DNA from: Tubulanus polymorphus
Lineage: Eukaryota; Nemertea; Palaeonemertea; Tubulaniformes; Tubulanidae
Direction: 5' to 3'
Assembly: GCF_964204645.1 (NCBI RefSeq)
Contig: NW_027437431.1
Location: 177,463-241,462, forward strand
DNA length: 64,000 bases
The position numbers and the translations under genes were made by a program. The notes beneath the pieces were generated by a model. The model was given only the letters and a program-made list of their open reading frames with translations, made no database searches and had not been told where the DNA came from. The number at the start of each line of letters is the position of its first letter. Positions within the stretch are counted from its first letter, which is position 1. Shown one piece after another: positions 9,199 through 20,885 of the stretch.

Positions 9199-10593
9199 AT
9201 GGATGCTGTGCAAGAATCGTTATTAATAAGAGAGAATTCTGTTAAATTCAGCCTCAGTCAGTTTGGGAAGCAGAAGTTAGGACATCTGGATGTAGTAAAT
9301 GCGTTAGCGAAATATAAAATTGACGTGAGTAAAATCCTGTCGATTCAGTTAACTAACTCTAACTGTATAATCACAGCCACTGACAAGGAAACAAAAAATC
9401 GTTTATCAAAGCTCCAACTTGTTATCATGGATCGGCAAGTTAATTTCACCGATGTGGATGTTAATTACATTAATGTTAAGATAGTTGACGCTCCGATTGA
9501 AATGGACGACAAGGTGATCGTTGCGTTTTTATTGAAATACGGAGATTACGTGGACGGATCAATTAAAAGAGGTGTCATAAAAGGAACTCAGATATTTACA
9601 GGTACAAGGTATCTCCAGCTTCGTAACCTTGCAAACGTTATGCCGACATTTACAAAAATTGGAAATTTTCCAGTGAGATTGGATTGCGACTCTATATGTC
9701 ATCTCTGTCTGAATTGTGATCACAATTCTTCAAATTGCCCGCGCCGACCGAACAATCGTTTATGTCACAACTGTAAATCGGCAGATCATTTTAAACGCGA
9801 TTGTCCGTTGTTGAATGACCATGCTAAACAAGAGAGTATTGGTCACCCGGTCACTGAAAGAGCTAATCTCCCAGGACCTGAAAGCACGCAAACAAGTGTA
9901 GAATCCGATAGAAACCAATCGCCTGATGTTGTCATTATTGGAGATTCGAACATGCGAGATCTCCAGTATCCACATAGTAGCAGCGCTGTCATCCACCATT
10001 CTGGAGCAGCCGCTGAAAATATTCAGTCGCTTTTAGAAAAAGCATCATCCCAAATACCGAATCTAGAATCCGTTAAGGAGGTCATCGTTCACATTGGTAC
10101 CAATGACGTCAATCGCAACAAGTCCGATACCGATGCTATCAAAATGAACATTACCTTCGCCATCGCCAAAGTTCAGGAAAACTTTCCTTCCGCAAAAATA
10201 TCACTTTCAAGTATCTTCCCTAAGAAAGGGAACTCAAACGCTGCGAGGGATTTCAATACTGCCGCCTGCGCAGTTAATTCATACATGGGGCGATTCTGCT
10301 CCAAACAGAACATCCTATTCATTGATAATGACATCATTCTGAAACCCCACGGGGCTTTAAGAGATAGGTTTTACAACATTAGTGACAAATCGGGGATTCA
10401 TTTGAACGAACTCGGGAAATCAACTGTTGCGAAGAACTTTGAATCGATGATCACTGCGATTACTACTGAAAACCACACTGAAGTTTTCAGTACCCCTGTG
10501 AATACAACGAAAAGAAAAGATCGATCTGAATCACAGACGCCACCAAGCGCAGGGAAAATAACCAAAAAGCCTTATATCGATGATGATCAATAA
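9199..10593 (+). CDS. LINE ORF1: zinc knuckle and SGNH hydrolase-like protein, 464 aa
   Basis: I choose the ATG at 9199 (ACA ATG G), the first good start after the presumed insertion boundary. Cys-rich residues begin at C167; the second knuckle is a perfect C-x2-C-x4-H-x4-C, typical of nucleic-acid binding gag-like proteins. An SGNH/GDSL esterase-like domain follows: V-V-I-I-G-D-S-N with the likely nucleophile at S250, then H-I-G-T-N-D, and a C-terminal G-I-H-L-N-E-L-G-K block carrying the Asp/His side. The tail is basic (T-K-R-K-D-R). ORF1 proteins of this kind bind LINE RNA; the role of the esterase is unclear. The frame is intact, unlike ORF2, which starts two bases after its stop. Confidence 0.75.
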   Translation: MDAVQESLLIRENSVKFSLSQFGKQKLGHLDVVNALAKYKIDVSKILSIQLTNSNCIITATDKETKNRLSKLQLVIMDRQVNFTDVDVNYINVKIVDAPIEMDDKVIVAFLLKYGDYVDGSIKRGVIKGTQIFTGTRYLQLRNLANVMPTFTKIGNFPVRLDCDSICHLCLNCDHNSSNCPRRPNNRLCHNCKSADHFKRDCPLLNDHAKQESIGHPVTERANLPGPESTQTSVESDRNQSPDVVIIGDSNMRDLQYPHSSSAVIHHSGAAAENIQSLLEKASSQIPNLESVKEVIVHIGTNDVNRNKSDTDAIKMNITFAIAKVQENFPSAKISLSSIFPKKGNSNAARDFNTAACAVNSYMGRFCSKQNILFIDNDIILKPHGALRDRFYNISDKSGIHLNELGKSTVAKNFESMITAITTENHTEVFSTPVNTTKRKDRSESQTPPSAGKITKKPYIDDDQ

Positions 10594-10595
10594 CT

Positions 10596-13514
10596 ATGTT
10601 TGTACATGTTATGCATGACATTCCAGACCTGATAGATAATTGTAATTACTATTTTTCGTCCGATTTCAACTTGAAATCGCACGATGACTTATTTAGTGTG
10701 TTTCATTCTAACATCCGAAGTGCCAAGAAAAATTTCGACTCGTTAGCTGACTACCTACATTTATTAAAGTTCAAATTTTCTGTAATCGGTCTGACTGAAA
10801 CGTGGACTGATACTAATCACCCAAATGAATGTTTATATAATCTGCCTGGCTATTCCGGTGTTTACCAGAGCAGGCTTAATAAAAAAGGAGGCGGAGTTGG
10901 TATTCTGGTTAATAATACTATTCCGTTTAAACGAAGGGAAGACCTCCATTTAGCAGAATCTCTCATTATAGAGATTCCACAAAGTAAATCATGCATGAAA
11001 ACTGTTATCGGCGTTGTATATCGTGCACCTGATACAAGTATAGCGGCACTTTTATCTGATTTTGAACAATTTGTAAGCCAAGTCGACAATGAAAAGCTAC
11101 GTGTTATTATATTAGGTGACTTTAATATTTATTTCGGTAAATACGGTGATAATTCACCAAATGATTCTTTCTTTAACTATGCAATAAGTAATTCTTTTTT
11201 CCCGCATATAAATTTACCAACTCGAGTAACAGATACTACATCAACTGTTATTGACCATATATTGACCAATTTTAACGACAATTGCCAATCTCAAAGTGGT
11301 GTTTTCTTAGTTGATATATCAGACCACTACCCAATTTTTGCTAGTTTTAACTGTATCTATAAAAGACATAAAACAAGTAATAATACTAAGTTAATCCATG
11401 ATATAAATCCTAGGACCATTGAAAATTTCTCCCGTTCTTTGCTGACCAATGATTGGCAAAGTGTGTACGAGTATAGTGACCCTGAAGCGTCATGCACGGA
11501 ATTTTATAAGATTATTAACAATTGTTTTGAGACGAGTTTTCCAATTAAATCTATACGTGATAAATCAAATTATAGCCATAAGCCGTGGATTACCACGGGA
11601 ATAAAAAAATCGATTCGTTTCAAGGAAAAACTGTATAAAAAGTACTTACGAAAACGGACTAAAGAGAGGAAAGATAAATATAATAGACATAGAAATATTC
11701 TTAATTCTGTCATCAAGAAGAGTAAATATTCATTTTATAGGGACAAATTTATAGCATGTAAATTAAACCCTAGAGAAATATGGCGAAACGTTAATTCTCT
11801 ACTTAACAAAGGTAAACAAAATCCTGAGATTAACTCAGAATTTCTTCTTAATGATAAAGTTCTAAAAAATGAGCAAGAAATTGCTGAAAGTTTCAATGAG
11901 TATTTTGTAAACGCTGCGCGGTCATTGGAATCTCAAATACCTATTTCCGAGAAAAACTTTAAAGATTACTTAGGTGAAAATGTATGTGAAAATTTTTTCC
12001 TCTCACCAACATGTACCCAGGAAATTGAATTAATTGTCTCTAATTTCAAGTCAAAACCTTCAAGTGGCTTTGATAACATAAGTATGAAGTTACTTAAATC
12101 GATTATTTCTATAATTTCACAACCTCTATGCCATATATTCAATTGCAGTTTCACTTCAGGGCAAGTGCCCAGTGCATTCAAAATAGCTCATGTTACTCCA
12201 ATCTATAAAAGTGGAAATAATAATCTATTCAGTAATTACCGTCCTATTTCCGTCTTGCCGTCTATATCAAAAATATTGGAAAAAATCGTATATGACAGAC
12301 TTAACAAATTTTTTGAAAAACTCAAACTTTTTAATCAACACCAATTTGGTTTCAGGAAAAAGTACTCAACTACACTCGCTTATCTAGTGCCCTTGATAAG
12401 GGCCTTTTTACTGCAGGGGTATTTATTGACCTGTCAAAGGCATTTGACACCCTTAAGTTTGATATCCTGATTTCTAAACTTGAGCACTATGGAATTCGTG
12501 GCATTCCGCTAAACTGGTTTCAAAGTTATATCACAGGTCGAAAACAAGCGGTCAAGTATAAAAATGCTTTATCCTTAACTGCGGATATAACATCCGGTGT
12601 TCCACAAGGTTCCATACTAGGACCTATTTTGTTTCTAGTATACATAAACGACTGTCCTAATGCTTGTAAATTATTAGACTCTATATTTTTTGCTGACGAT
12701 AGCAACTTTTTTTGTAGTAACTCTAATTATAAAAAGTTAGAGGGCATTCTTAACCGAGAGTTAAATCAGCTCCTCAACTGGTTTAGAGCGAATCGATCGC
12801 CTTTCCGTTAATATAGATAAAACAAATTAAATTATTTTTGGCAACAGATTTTTTCCGGATCTAAATATACGCTTAGATGGTCAACCGATAAAAAGAGTAA
12901 CAAGCACAAAATTTCTAGGCATAATTTTTGATCAAACTTTAACATGGAAGGAACACATCAATTTTGTTTGTAAAAAAGTCTCACGTGGCATTGGCATCAT
13001 TAACCGGTTGAAAAATTTCTTATCTCCAGACATTTTGAAAAATTTATACCATTGTTTTGTCCATTCACATTTGGATTATGCCAATGTTATATGGGGAAAT
13101 GCTTGTTGTACCTATTTAAACCCTCTTTTTGTTCTCCAGAAAAGAGCAATACGTACTGTAACGCATTCTGACTGGTTAGAACACACGTCACCAATTTTCA
13201 AAAGACTCAAAATCCTGAAATTATGTGATATTTATAAACAACAGCTTGGAACTTTCACCTTCTGTCAAATTAATAATTTGTTACCTGACCTTTTTGAAGA
13301 TTTCTTCATTTTTCGGCGTACTAGACCTAATTGGCGCAACACGCGCAGAATCAATGATCTTTTCATCGAATTTTCCAAAACTAATATAAAATCTAGAAGT
13401 ATTAAAATTCAAGGTGCAAAATACTGGAACAATCTACCATCTGAATTGAAAAATCAGCCCCATTTAAGTATATTTCGTTACAGTCTCAGAAGTCTGCTCT
13501 TGTCTAATTACTAG
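10596..13514 (+). pseudogene. LINE ORF2: APE endonuclease and reverse transcriptase, frameshifted
   Basis: The ATG at 10596 opens a frame running to about 12400. The endonuclease comes first: H-S-N-I-R-S, G-L-T-E-T-W, I-L-G-D-F-N-I and I-S-D-H-Y-P-I, the APE/EEP signature used for target nicking. The reverse transcriptase begins with P-I-Y-K-S-G...N-Y-R-P-I-S-V-L. Near 12390-12415 the frame shifts; the next frame carries F-I-D-L-S-K-A-F-D-T, S-G-V-P-Q-G-S-I-L-G-P and the catalytic box F-A-D-D-S-N. A second shift at about 12795 follows a CGATCG duplication, and a TAA replaces a sense codon near 12829. The last frame has the K-F-L-G-I-I-F-D box and a typical C-terminal H-L-D-Y-A-N-V-I-W-G region. 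It cannot make a full protein as it stands. Confidence 0.85.
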
Positions 13515-13775
13515 TAACCATGATTGTGTGTTCTGACTTCAAGTCTAATTTATATTTATATCTTTTAGAGTGTCTCTAGTAACGTATGTGTGTGGTGTGC
13601 GTATGATTGCGAGAATGTGAGCGTATGTGGTGAGGGATTTCAGACTAGTATAAGCCTTATTGGCTTTTCTTCAATTCCTCGCATAAATTATTGTTACACC
13701 GACTATATATTATGTAATAACTATTATGCTATAATCCTTGTACCAATTATTCATGCAAAATAAATCAAATCGAAT
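13515..13775 (+). other. LINE 3' untranslated region
   Basis: It follows the ORF2 stop, contains a GTGTGTGGTGTGCGTATG-like patch and ends in short AATCAAAT/CGAATTG repeats. The DIRS frame resumes immediately after. Confidence 0.55.
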
Positions 13776-15400
13776 TGTGATTTGGGTGATGAGCTCAATG
13801 CGTCTGACCAATTTGCGGCTATTTTTTTCCAAGATAAAGATCGTAATAATAACGTCCAGTTACATGAGGACAATGACTTTATGACCTGTATTACGTCAGA
13901 GATGGAGGGTCTTAAAAATGTCGGACCCCCAACAAAAAATCTACAGTTAGCACAAGCCGTTGATAAACTGATGACAGGGTTTAGGGGAGAGATAATTTTG
14001 ATATTAAGAAGGATTTGTTCGATAAATTGGAGAAATCCGTTAGGCAGTATGCTTGCCCTGAAAATGTTCCGAGTTTGGCCGTCGCTAAAGTAAATCAGCC
14101 AATTTGTTCTAAGCTAACTAAAGAGTCGGCTGCTTTCGATTTAAAGTGTCAGAAGATTCAGAATTATAACCTATGAGGTATTACTGCGGTCACACAATGG
14201 ATCTTTTATCGGGTCTAGAACCTTTAGACAAAAATACCTTAGGTATGACGTTATATCACTCCTTGAGTCTCTTTGCGCAAAGCAACTATGAAATGAATTT
14301 AAGACGTCGGGAACTATTGAAGCGTGGATTTAACGATGTTTATAAGCCAATCTGGCTCCCCTCAAATCCTATTGGGAAAGATCTTTTCGGGGATCAACTT
14401 GATGACAACTTGAGTTGCGAGACATAGAAAGGTCAAGTCGTATGGTTACGAAGATGGTAGATCGAGGTCGTGGGAACTATCGATCTAGAGGTTATGGAAA
14501 CGGGAGATTCCAGCCATATAGAAGGCCTGCTTATTCCAATTTCCCTAAACAGGATTTTTGGAAAAGAGGTCAACATCAGAGGAAACAATAAGTTCTCAAT
14601 TACCATCTGTTGCTGGCCAAATTAAACATTTTTTTCTCCTTCTGGGAGACTTTAACTTCTGACAAATCAATTTTGAATTTGGTTTTGGGTTATAACATTG
14701 AATGGAATTCGATGCCTCCTAATCAATTTTTTCCACCGCGTTCAATTAGTTTCAATGAGGTTGAAACTTCTGCTATTGACTCACTATTATCAGATTTTTC
14801 GAGTCGTGGAATTATTGAATTGGCTTCACCTGACAGGGGTCAATTTTTATCAAATATTTTCGTCGTTCCGAAAAAATGGATCATTCAGACTTATTTCAAA
14901 TTTGACTTGTTTAAACAAACATGTTCAAACATTATCATTTTAAAATGAACTCTTTGAAATCAGTTCTTAGTCCTATGACTCCAGGTTGTTTCATGGCCTC
15001 TCTTGATTTGAAAGATGCCTATTATTCTGTCAATATTGCTTGAAGTGATCGGAAATATCTTCGATTCATTTGGAAGGGTCAACTTTTTTCAGTATACCTG
15101 CCTTCCAAACGGAATTTCATCGGCGCCAAGAATTTTTTACCAGGCTTCTGAAGCCTGTTTTTACTCCCCTTCGAGAATTGGGGTATAATTCCGCAGATTA
15201 CATTGATGATATTTAAATGCAAGGAGATGACGAGCCTTGTTGCGATGATAATGTATGTGTTACAGAAAAACTATTAGTAAATTGTGGTTATGTTATAAAT
15301 TCGGTTAAATCGGAAAAGAAATCTAGTACTCAGAGAAAATGGATTTTGGATGAGTTCCATTACTTGGAAAGTTTTTCTTGGCCAGGCCAAAGTCCATAAG
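13776..15400 (+). pseudogene. DIRS-type retrotransposon: gag end and reverse transcriptase fragments
   Basis: After the LINE, a gag-like frame (13782-14093) continues with E-N-V-P-S-L-A-V-A-K-V-N-Q-P-I-C-S-K-L, a DIRS gag hallmark, then a Gly/Arg/Tyr-rich tail around 14450-14590. The reverse transcriptase follows in several frames: F-F-S-F-W-E-T-L-T-S-D-K-S-I-L, G-Q-F-L-S-N-I-F-V-V-P-K-K, then A-S-L-D-L-K-D-A-Y-Y-S-V, an N-G-I-S-S-A-P-R-like block and Y-I-D-D-I. Frameshifts and stops break it many times. RNase H, methyltransferase-like and tyrosine recombinase parts are missing on the right, where the Helitron begins. DIRS elements integrate with a tyrosine recombinase rather than a DDE integrase. 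Confidence 0.75.
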
Positions 15401-15450
15401 GTTGTGAATGAATGCAGATTATTATTAGATACTTCATAACCTTCAATACA

Positions 15451-16100
15451 TCACATAGCCAAAGTTGTCGGAATTTTGGTTTCTGTTTTACCTGCTGTTG
15501 TTGGGGTGGAAACGAGTTGCCGGAAACCATAAAACTTGAATATTTTGTGTACAACGTGATTTTTGCTAGCTTCTATATTGAAATCACCGATAACTACAAT
15601 AGGAACATTCATGAATGGTGTTGCTTGAATGAGTTGTTCAATGAGATACTTTGTTACATGGAAGTTACGAACTTGCTCTGGAGTTATGTAGACAGTAGCA
15701 ATAAGTAACTGCATAGAGCTAGTACGGGTGCAATCAAGTATTCCAGGTTGGGAATTGGTAGATGCTTAAATGTGAACATAGGTAACGTGTTACGCCAGTA
15801 AAATGCAATACCACCATGACATTTCCATTTCCTTGTTGATTTATCCAGAATGTGATTGTTGTAGGAGTCGATAGGGTCAGCACGTGATATCAGAAAATGA
15901 TTGAGGGAATAGAAATTGCCGTCGTCTGAAGGACGACTCCAAGTTTCTGTGAGGGAAATCATATGTGCATGTAGAAAAATATCGTCATTCTGAAAATCAT
16001 TGATATGGGCAGCCTGCGATTGTATGTTGAGATAAGCAATAGTAAAGGCCATGTAAGAAGGTTGCTGTAATATATGTGCATGAGGAATCTGTAAACTGTT
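15451..16100 (-). pseudogene. Helentron C-terminal APE-like endonuclease domain
   Basis: Reading down from about 16100: A-F-T-I-A-Y-L-N-I-Q-S, M-I-S-L-T-E-T-W, a G-G-I-A-F-Y-W-R block and I-V-V-I-G-D-F-N-I-E-A at about 15580, the standard EEP endonuclease motifs. The frame shifts at about 15710. The final S-D-H box is absent, cut off near the DIRS junction at about 15450. In Helentrons this domain is fused behind the helicase. Confidence 0.75.
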
Positions 16101-17450
16101 GTACATCTTCATATCAGCAAGATGGTTCATAGTTTCCTGATAAGCCCGTAATTTATTACTATCAAAATCCAGTAAGAAAATACCCTGGGGGCTAGAAACT
16201 CTGCTTAGAACTACATACAGTTGGCCATCTTGATATCGACCTTCACAAGATATCACTACTTCAGATTAAGTTTGACCTTGAACTTTATAGGTCGTACATG
16301 CCCATGCTAGAACTAAAGGGAATAGGTATCTAGATAAATCTGCTTTAGAACGTAAATTGAATTTCCCTTCTTCACGCTTGATAGGGACAGCTGATCTGTT
16401 ATGATGGAGGAGAGCCATTTGCAATCTAGTATGTGAACCAATGTTGGGGTTGTCAAACTCAATGAGAATGTATTTAGGAGAATAAATACTTCATCTGAGA
16501 AATCAATTGGGATGGGAGGGATGAACCCAATAACATTACCCTGTGCACCATTTACCAGTCCATCTTTGACATTGACATTTTTGGTAAGCATAACTCTAGC
16601 ATTCAGGCAAACTTCTAATGTAGTCGGCAATCCAGCTGTTGCTGCATGGGTACCACGATCAATTGGCTCTTTGATAGGAAGATGAGTATTTCCCTCTTTG
16701 CAAGTGTCTTTTGCTTTAACAGTAACAACAGGAGTTTGCGTTGCATAGACTGTATTAGCTTTTTATTGTGGGTCTCAACTCATTTGTTCGTCGGGAAAAT
16801 GTGCAGAGCCTCTCTAGGTTAGGAAATATCATCACGAGAGATCAATCTCGAAGAAATCATATTGTGATCATTATGAGTTAAAGCATTGACTCTAGTCCGG
16901 TTAAGTAGCTATGCAAAAGACTTGTCTTCTCTTTGCCGCATTATTTCGCTGAGTTCAATTCTTTTGAAAATCGAACCGTAGCATGGCGCAAGATATGAAG
17001 GATTGGCTTTAAAGAGACTTGCCTGAGCATCTGGGGCCAATTGCAACATATCACCAATAACAACTAATACAGTGATGCCACCAAATAGAGAGTTGTTACC
17101 TTTTATTTCCATTAGGCGTTGATCTATATAGAGAAGCATGTCATAACCCACCATAGAAATCTCATCTATTATCAAGATCTTGAGGTTAGCAAAAGCAACT
17201 TGGAAAGAGTGTTTGGTTTCAGGAGGGTAGTAGGTTTTGAAACGTTGATTCACTGGCAAATGAAATGCAGTATGAAGAGTTATGCCTTTGATGTTGAAAG
17301 CAGCAGTGCCAGTAGGAGCAGTCAACAACACAGTAATGTCATCTGATAATTCATCTGTGTGATGATGGAATCTATGACTAGCAGTATGATAGATAGTTGT
17401 TATCAAATGGCTTTCCCCTGTTCCACCTGGTCCTGAAACAAAAATGCTAA
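16101..17450 (-). pseudogene. Helentron Pif1-like superfamily 1 helicase domain
   Basis: Motifs in order on the minus strand: a weakened Walker A just above 17406 (G-P-G-G-T-G-E-S-H-like, where GKS/T is expected), T-A-P-T-G-T-A-A-F-N-I, L-I-I-D-E-I-S-M-V-G (Walker B), V-I-G-D-M-L-Q-L-A-P and L-S-E-I-M-R-Q in 16909-17406. Then come A-R-V-M-L-T-K-N-V and D-G-L-V-N-G-A-Q-G in 16313-16630, and G-Q-L-Y-V-V-L-S-R-V-S-S-P-Q-G near 16200. This is the 5'-3' helicase that unwinds during rolling-circle transposition. Several frame changes and an in-frame stop near 16270 make it non-functional. Confidence 0.8.
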
Positions 17451-17502
17451 AGGGCTCAGGACATGGACAGTCAGGGTTTTTCTTATGTTGAGAAAATTCA
17501 GT

Positions 17503-17760
17503 TCACCAGGTGACGAGCAGTTGGAAGATATTACGTTGTTGGAAGTTCAACTGCTGAGCCATGAATCTCAACTCCTGTAGAGCAGGGACATTATCTTGAA
17601 CATGAATAGATACATGGGAGGAACCTAAATCTACAGACTGTTGACCATGAGGTTGAAAGGCAATTAAAGCTGGAGATAAGCCTTCAACCATAGCATCGAA
17701 GTCTTCTTGTTGTGATTAAGAAGCCAGAGCATTCCAAGGGTCATTATTCGGACCAATAGT
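17503..17760 (-). pseudogene. Helentron linker between Rep and helicase
   Basis: An open stretch of about 62 codons with F-Q-P-H-G-Q-Q and R-F-M-A-Q-Q-L-N-F-Q-Q-R-N-I-F, which leads into the helicase (the Q-motif-like region before Walker A). It directly adjoins the inverted-repeat element. Confidence 0.5.
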
Positions 17761-17788
17761 TTCATAAGCATCAAGAGCATTATCTATG

Positions 17789-18365
17789 TCAATAAACCAT
17801 TTTACAGTTGCTAGCCGCCATTTTGTTAGGGTACTTTTGTCCCGTATTGTTGGGTCATTTTTTTCTATTTTTTAAAAACTGTCCGTGATGTGTGTTGTAT
17901 CATATTTCATCTGTCCATGGATGGATTTTGACAACTTCAGCAACATTCAAACTGCGTGAATCTCTAGTTTTCAGTTATGTAAAAATAATTTCTCAAATTT
18001 ACAACAATGCGACATGAGAGCGATATAAAAATCGGTGGTCAGTTTTTGCCGTGCGCATAGAAATCAAGGGTACTGAACTTTGAAGTTCGTTATTTTCAGA
18101 AATAATTTTCTAAAAAATCCTAGCATTTCAAGAACTATGCGCATAAATGCCCCCTTTCAGGTGAACTTTGAAATTTTAAGATATCTTGCCTAGTTTTTTT
18201 TCTATGGCACTTTAACTGCAGCGCGTGTATTGTCATTCCGAGATTCGGCGCTGTTTTCTTTGCGTGTATTTCAGTATATGGGTGTTATTTTTTCACTTTT
18301 ACTACACTTGTCTCTACGGAAAATGGTTTTAATTGTTGGTACGAGTATCAGGTTTTAATATTACG
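17789..18365 (+). repeat. Left arm of the 1.77-kb inverted-repeat element
   Basis: Matches 18980-19556 in reverse complement. Confidence 0.8.
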
Positions 18366-18979
18366 TCATTTATGCAATATAATAGATCGAAGACATTAGA
18401 GATGTTGGAGTTAAAGGGATTTTTTTACCAGTTTTAGCAGCGAGACTGAACGGCATTTTGATCACGTATTCGAAGTTGCGCGCGGGAAGAGAATATATGG
18501 GCCTATATTGAGATGGAAGAAGAAAAGAAATATAACACACAAAATCGAGTATGATGACCATTTAAATCAGTAGTCTATCAATAAATTTACATAAAAATCT
18601 ACTGAAATTAGATGGATGGAGAAGTGGTCAAAAAGCTGGACAAATGGGTTGGGGCAAATATTCAGCTACTTTCTATGAATACTTTCTATTAAGTACACAC
18701 AAGATTGATTAGATTGGGAAGAAAATATAGGAGAACGTTTTCTTGCTTTGGTGGTGACATATCAAGTATCAAGTCCTAATGTCAGACACCGGTGATAAAA
18801 AGTAAAAAGTGACATCTACCATCACAAAAACGCAAGAAGTGTGTGGATTGCATTTACAACAAAAGAGTGATATTTTGGGTTTTCTTGGGTGCATGTACGT
18901 AAGCCTCTGCCTGCTGTAAAAGCGGCTACCAATACAGCCATTACGAACTAGCGCCGGAGAACGGAATACAGTATTAATG

Positions 18980-19556
18980 CCGTAATATTAAAACCTGATA
19001 CTCGTACCAACAATTAAAACCATTTTCCGTAGAGACAAGTGTAGTAAAAATGAAAAAATAACGCCCATATACTGAAATACACGCAAAGAAAACAGCGCCG
19101 AATCTCGGAATGACAATACACGCGCTGCAGTTAAAGTGCCATAGAAAAAAAACTAGGCAAGATATCTTAAAATTTCAAAGTTCACCTGAAAGGGGGCATT
19201 TATGCGCATAGTTCTTGAAATGCTAGGATTTTTTAGAAAATTATTTCTGAAAATAACGAACTTCAAAGTTCAGTACCCTTGATTTCTATGCGCACGGCAA
19301 AAACTGACCACCGATTTTTATATTGCTCTCATGTCGCATTGTTGTAAATTTGAGAAATGATTTTTACATAACTGATACTAGAGATTCACGCGGTTTGAAT
19401 GTTGCTGAAGTTGTCAAAATCCATCCATGGACAGATGAAATATGATACAACACGCATCACGGATAGTTTTTAAAAAAGAGAAAAAAATGACCCAACAATA
19501 CGGGACATAAGTACCCTAACAAAATGGCGGCTAGCAACTGTAAAATGGTTTATTGA
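18980..19556 (-). repeat. Right arm of the 1.77-kb inverted-repeat element
   Basis: Matches 17789-18365 in reverse complement, with a one-base shift near its inner end. Confidence 0.8.
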
Positions 19557-19569
19557 GTTACGGTCAAAC

Positions 19570-20611
19570 TGTTCACGATGTAATGTTACAATATCCAGGT
19601 ATCTAGGCATTTTTCCATGAAAGTTGAGGTGATTAGGTCACTGTCTTCATGTCTCCAAGGAAAATACAGCATCAACCTACTATGATAATACCTCTCAGGT
19701 TATTTCTGTACTGAAAATTTATGAGTTCGAATTACAGCAGGCTTAGCGCGTTGAGTTATGTGAATTTGTTCAATACGGTCGATGGTTTTAATAAACTGCT
19801 TGCTTTCAGGGTTCCAAGTGTGTCGAAAACCTTCTATAGAACTATAGTATGATTGATGATAGGTTTAGCATGGTAAAGATGAGACGCAGTGTCACGAGTT
19901 CTGTAGGTGATGTTAGCTGTCTGCAAACTAAAGTTTTTGATGCTGGGGGCTTTGGAAAGGAGAATCCACACTTTTTACTTGTTTTTCAGCAGGATGGTGA
20001 ATGAGTGTTTCTCGACTAGTATGACCAAAATAGACATTTGTTCATCATCATCAGGGATCGAAGCAGTGATGTAAGAATCAACATATTTCTGTACTTCTTC
20101 ATCGTTTGAGTCAGATAGATGTGAAGTATTCTTTATCCAGAAAACAGCATGAATATGAGGAAAACTGAAATGAGGATATATGAAAGTAAAAGATGCAATA
20201 ATCACAGTAGGAAGTGTTAAACAAGTAAAAATTGAAGGATAACAAATATCAGTTTCATTGGAAATGAGATTGAATAATGGTGTTTGAGAAATCACCTCGC
20301 TGTAAGAACTCAACTCTATATGTATATGCTGAAACTGTGCCAATAGGACCATCATCTTTTAGTAGCAGATGTTTGAAAAACAGCTGAACTCTGTAATCAA
20401 AGTGACGAGCAGCTGTTACAGGATTCTGGCGCAACCACTTATTTTCTTCTTCCCATGTCATAGCATTGACATCATCAACAGACAGATAAGACCCATACTG
20501 AGCTGCGATGATTTGTATTACATAAGGCCACTTGAGGTCAGCAGCAGAAAGTGTCAGAAAGAAGGTAAAGATGCCTAGTTGCCGAACCATAGCCAAAAGG
20601 TCATAAAACAT
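19570..20611 (-). pseudogene. Helentron HUH Rep nuclease domain
   Basis: From 20611 down: M-V-R-Q-L-G-I-F-T-F-F-L-T-L-S, N-P-V-T-A-A-R-H-F-D-Y-R, then in a second frame F-P-H-I-H-A-V-F-W-I, the HUH pair that binds metal in rolling-circle nucleases. Further down, in shifted frames, are a C-G-F-S-F-P-K-P block, H-T-W-N-P-E and Y-H-S-R-L-M-L-Y-F-P-W-R (about 19660), all recurrent in Helitron Rep. I could not place the catalytic tyrosines because the frame changes near 19980. The frame also shifts around 20300. Decayed. Confidence 0.8.
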
Positions 20612-20885
20612 CTTCTTCAGTAAGGAGGGGATCCGTGAATATTTTTCAGAAACTGATAACCATCATCAGATGATAATTTTAGGGTTTCTGGCTTTTTCAA
20701 AGACCCAGTCCTCACATCTGTTTCCAGTGTTACTTGATTATTTCTTCAAATGGCTATAGATATACAATCATTAATTTGCTTCATCTCCGTTACATGTTGA
20801 GCATAGAATAGGTATGGTATACACCTGGCAAATCATTGATTATATCCACACAAGCGTGCTTTGAAATATTGCTTCAGTGATAATA

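Larger units (their letters stand above)
9064..13775 (+). mobile_element. CR1/L2-like LINE inserted in a DIRS element
   Basis: The order is a 5' leader, ORF1 with zinc knuckle and SGNH domain, ORF2 with endonuclease and reverse transcriptase, and a 3' end ATAAATCAAATCGAATTG. An SGNH/esterase ORF1 with an APE-type ORF2 is known for CR1/L2 lineages. The 5' boundary is approximate. I could not define a target duplication. Confidence 0.7.
17789..19556. mobile_element. 1.77-kb inverted-repeat element inside the Helentron
   Basis: Arms of about 575 bases (17789-18365 and 18980-19556) are reverse complements with few differences. Position n pairs with about 37345 minus n. The conspicuous end is CAGTTGCTAGCCGCC, with TA on each side as in Tc1/mariner elements, but the match continues outward through TCAATAAACCATTTTA, so the exact end is ambiguous. 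The 615-base centre is non-coding. The element separates the Rep and helicase parts of the Helentron. Confidence 0.75.
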
